The notes under the pieces were generated by a model. The model saw only the letters and a list, made by a program, of their open reading frames with translations, did no database searches and was not told the origin of the DNA. Made by a program: the position numbers and the translations under genes. This document shows, one piece after another, positions 37,694 to 37,921 of a stretch of 37,921 nucleotides of DNA. Positions within the stretch are counted from its first letter, which is position 1. Each line of letters opens with the position of its first letter. This DNA comes from Trichomonas tenax (Eukaryota > Parabasalia > Trichomonadida > Trichomonadidae), in assembly GCA_023091735.1 (NCBI GenBank), contig JALKBU010000473.1, positions 1 to 37,921 of the forward strand, in the 5' to 3' direction.

Positions 37694-37921
37694 GAAATAT
37701 ATTGATTTGTTATTTTGATATTATTATAAAAAAACTATCCAATATTATAACTTTTTATAGATTATGTCATCATAGCATCTGAAAGATGTAATCTATAAAT
37801 GCATCGCTTTATTAAATGTATTTTTGCAATTGATTGTATATGATTAATTGCTCCTTTGCATAATCCTAAATTGAGATGATTCATACTGATGTAAAAATGT
37901 TTTGTTGTTCCAATGTTGAGA
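37694..37921. other. 3' flank of transporter
   Basis: AT-rich downstream sequence to the window end. No gene recognised. Confidence 0.4.

Overview
The window looks like nuclear DNA of a trichomonad (Parabasalia), most likely a Tritrichomonas-like species. This is inference. It rests on very AT-rich intergenic DNA, long intronless genes (including an uninterrupted 2970-codon gene), TCA-Y-W initiator-like sequences a few bases before several start codons, TAAA at the stop of some genes, and abundant DNA-transposon and surface-protein debris. I saw no tRNA, rRNA, CRISPR array or recognisable spliceosomal intron.

Left edge (1-2.4 kb): debris resembling a Maverick/Polinton. It holds a minus-strand piece resembling the protein-primed DNA polymerase B that runs off the window, a strong 47-nt hairpin, a fragment ending like a phage tail-fibre/collar domain, a small intact basic-protein gene, and a frameshifted pseudogene behind a still recognisable promoter.

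Central gene-dense part (3.2-26.1 kb): HYDIN-like central-pair protein (minus), a single-pass membrane protein with an IPT/TIG-like ectodomain (minus), histone H3 (plus, divergent), a RAD6-type ubiquitin-conjugating enzyme (plus), a poly-Ser protein (minus, convergent with the E2), a WDR11 homologue (plus) and a DZIP1 homologue (minus). Three of these (HYDIN, WDR11, DZIP1) belong to families tied to cilia or to trafficking that serves cilia, which fits a flagellate. They are separate transcription units, not an operon. Between them lie several broken genes, including surface-protein relics.

Right part (26.1-36.4 kb): about 10 kb with no intact gene. It contains a well-preserved 644-bp Mutator-like MITE with perfect 48-bp terminal inverted repeats and a perfect 10-bp target duplication, carrying a GC-rich Cys-rich reading frame. 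It also contains a second, 652-bp element with 97-bp inverted repeats, nested between a diverged inverted-repeat pair 4.2 kb apart. The window ends with an intact sugar-porter MFS transporter (plus).

The most notable non-coding signal is a 13-bp motif, TTTACATGRCAAA. It occurs exactly four times, each time within about 190 bp upstream of a gene (HYDIN, H3, E2, poly-Ser protein), and several one- or two-base variants sit upstream of other genes or relics. It is a candidate promoter element.
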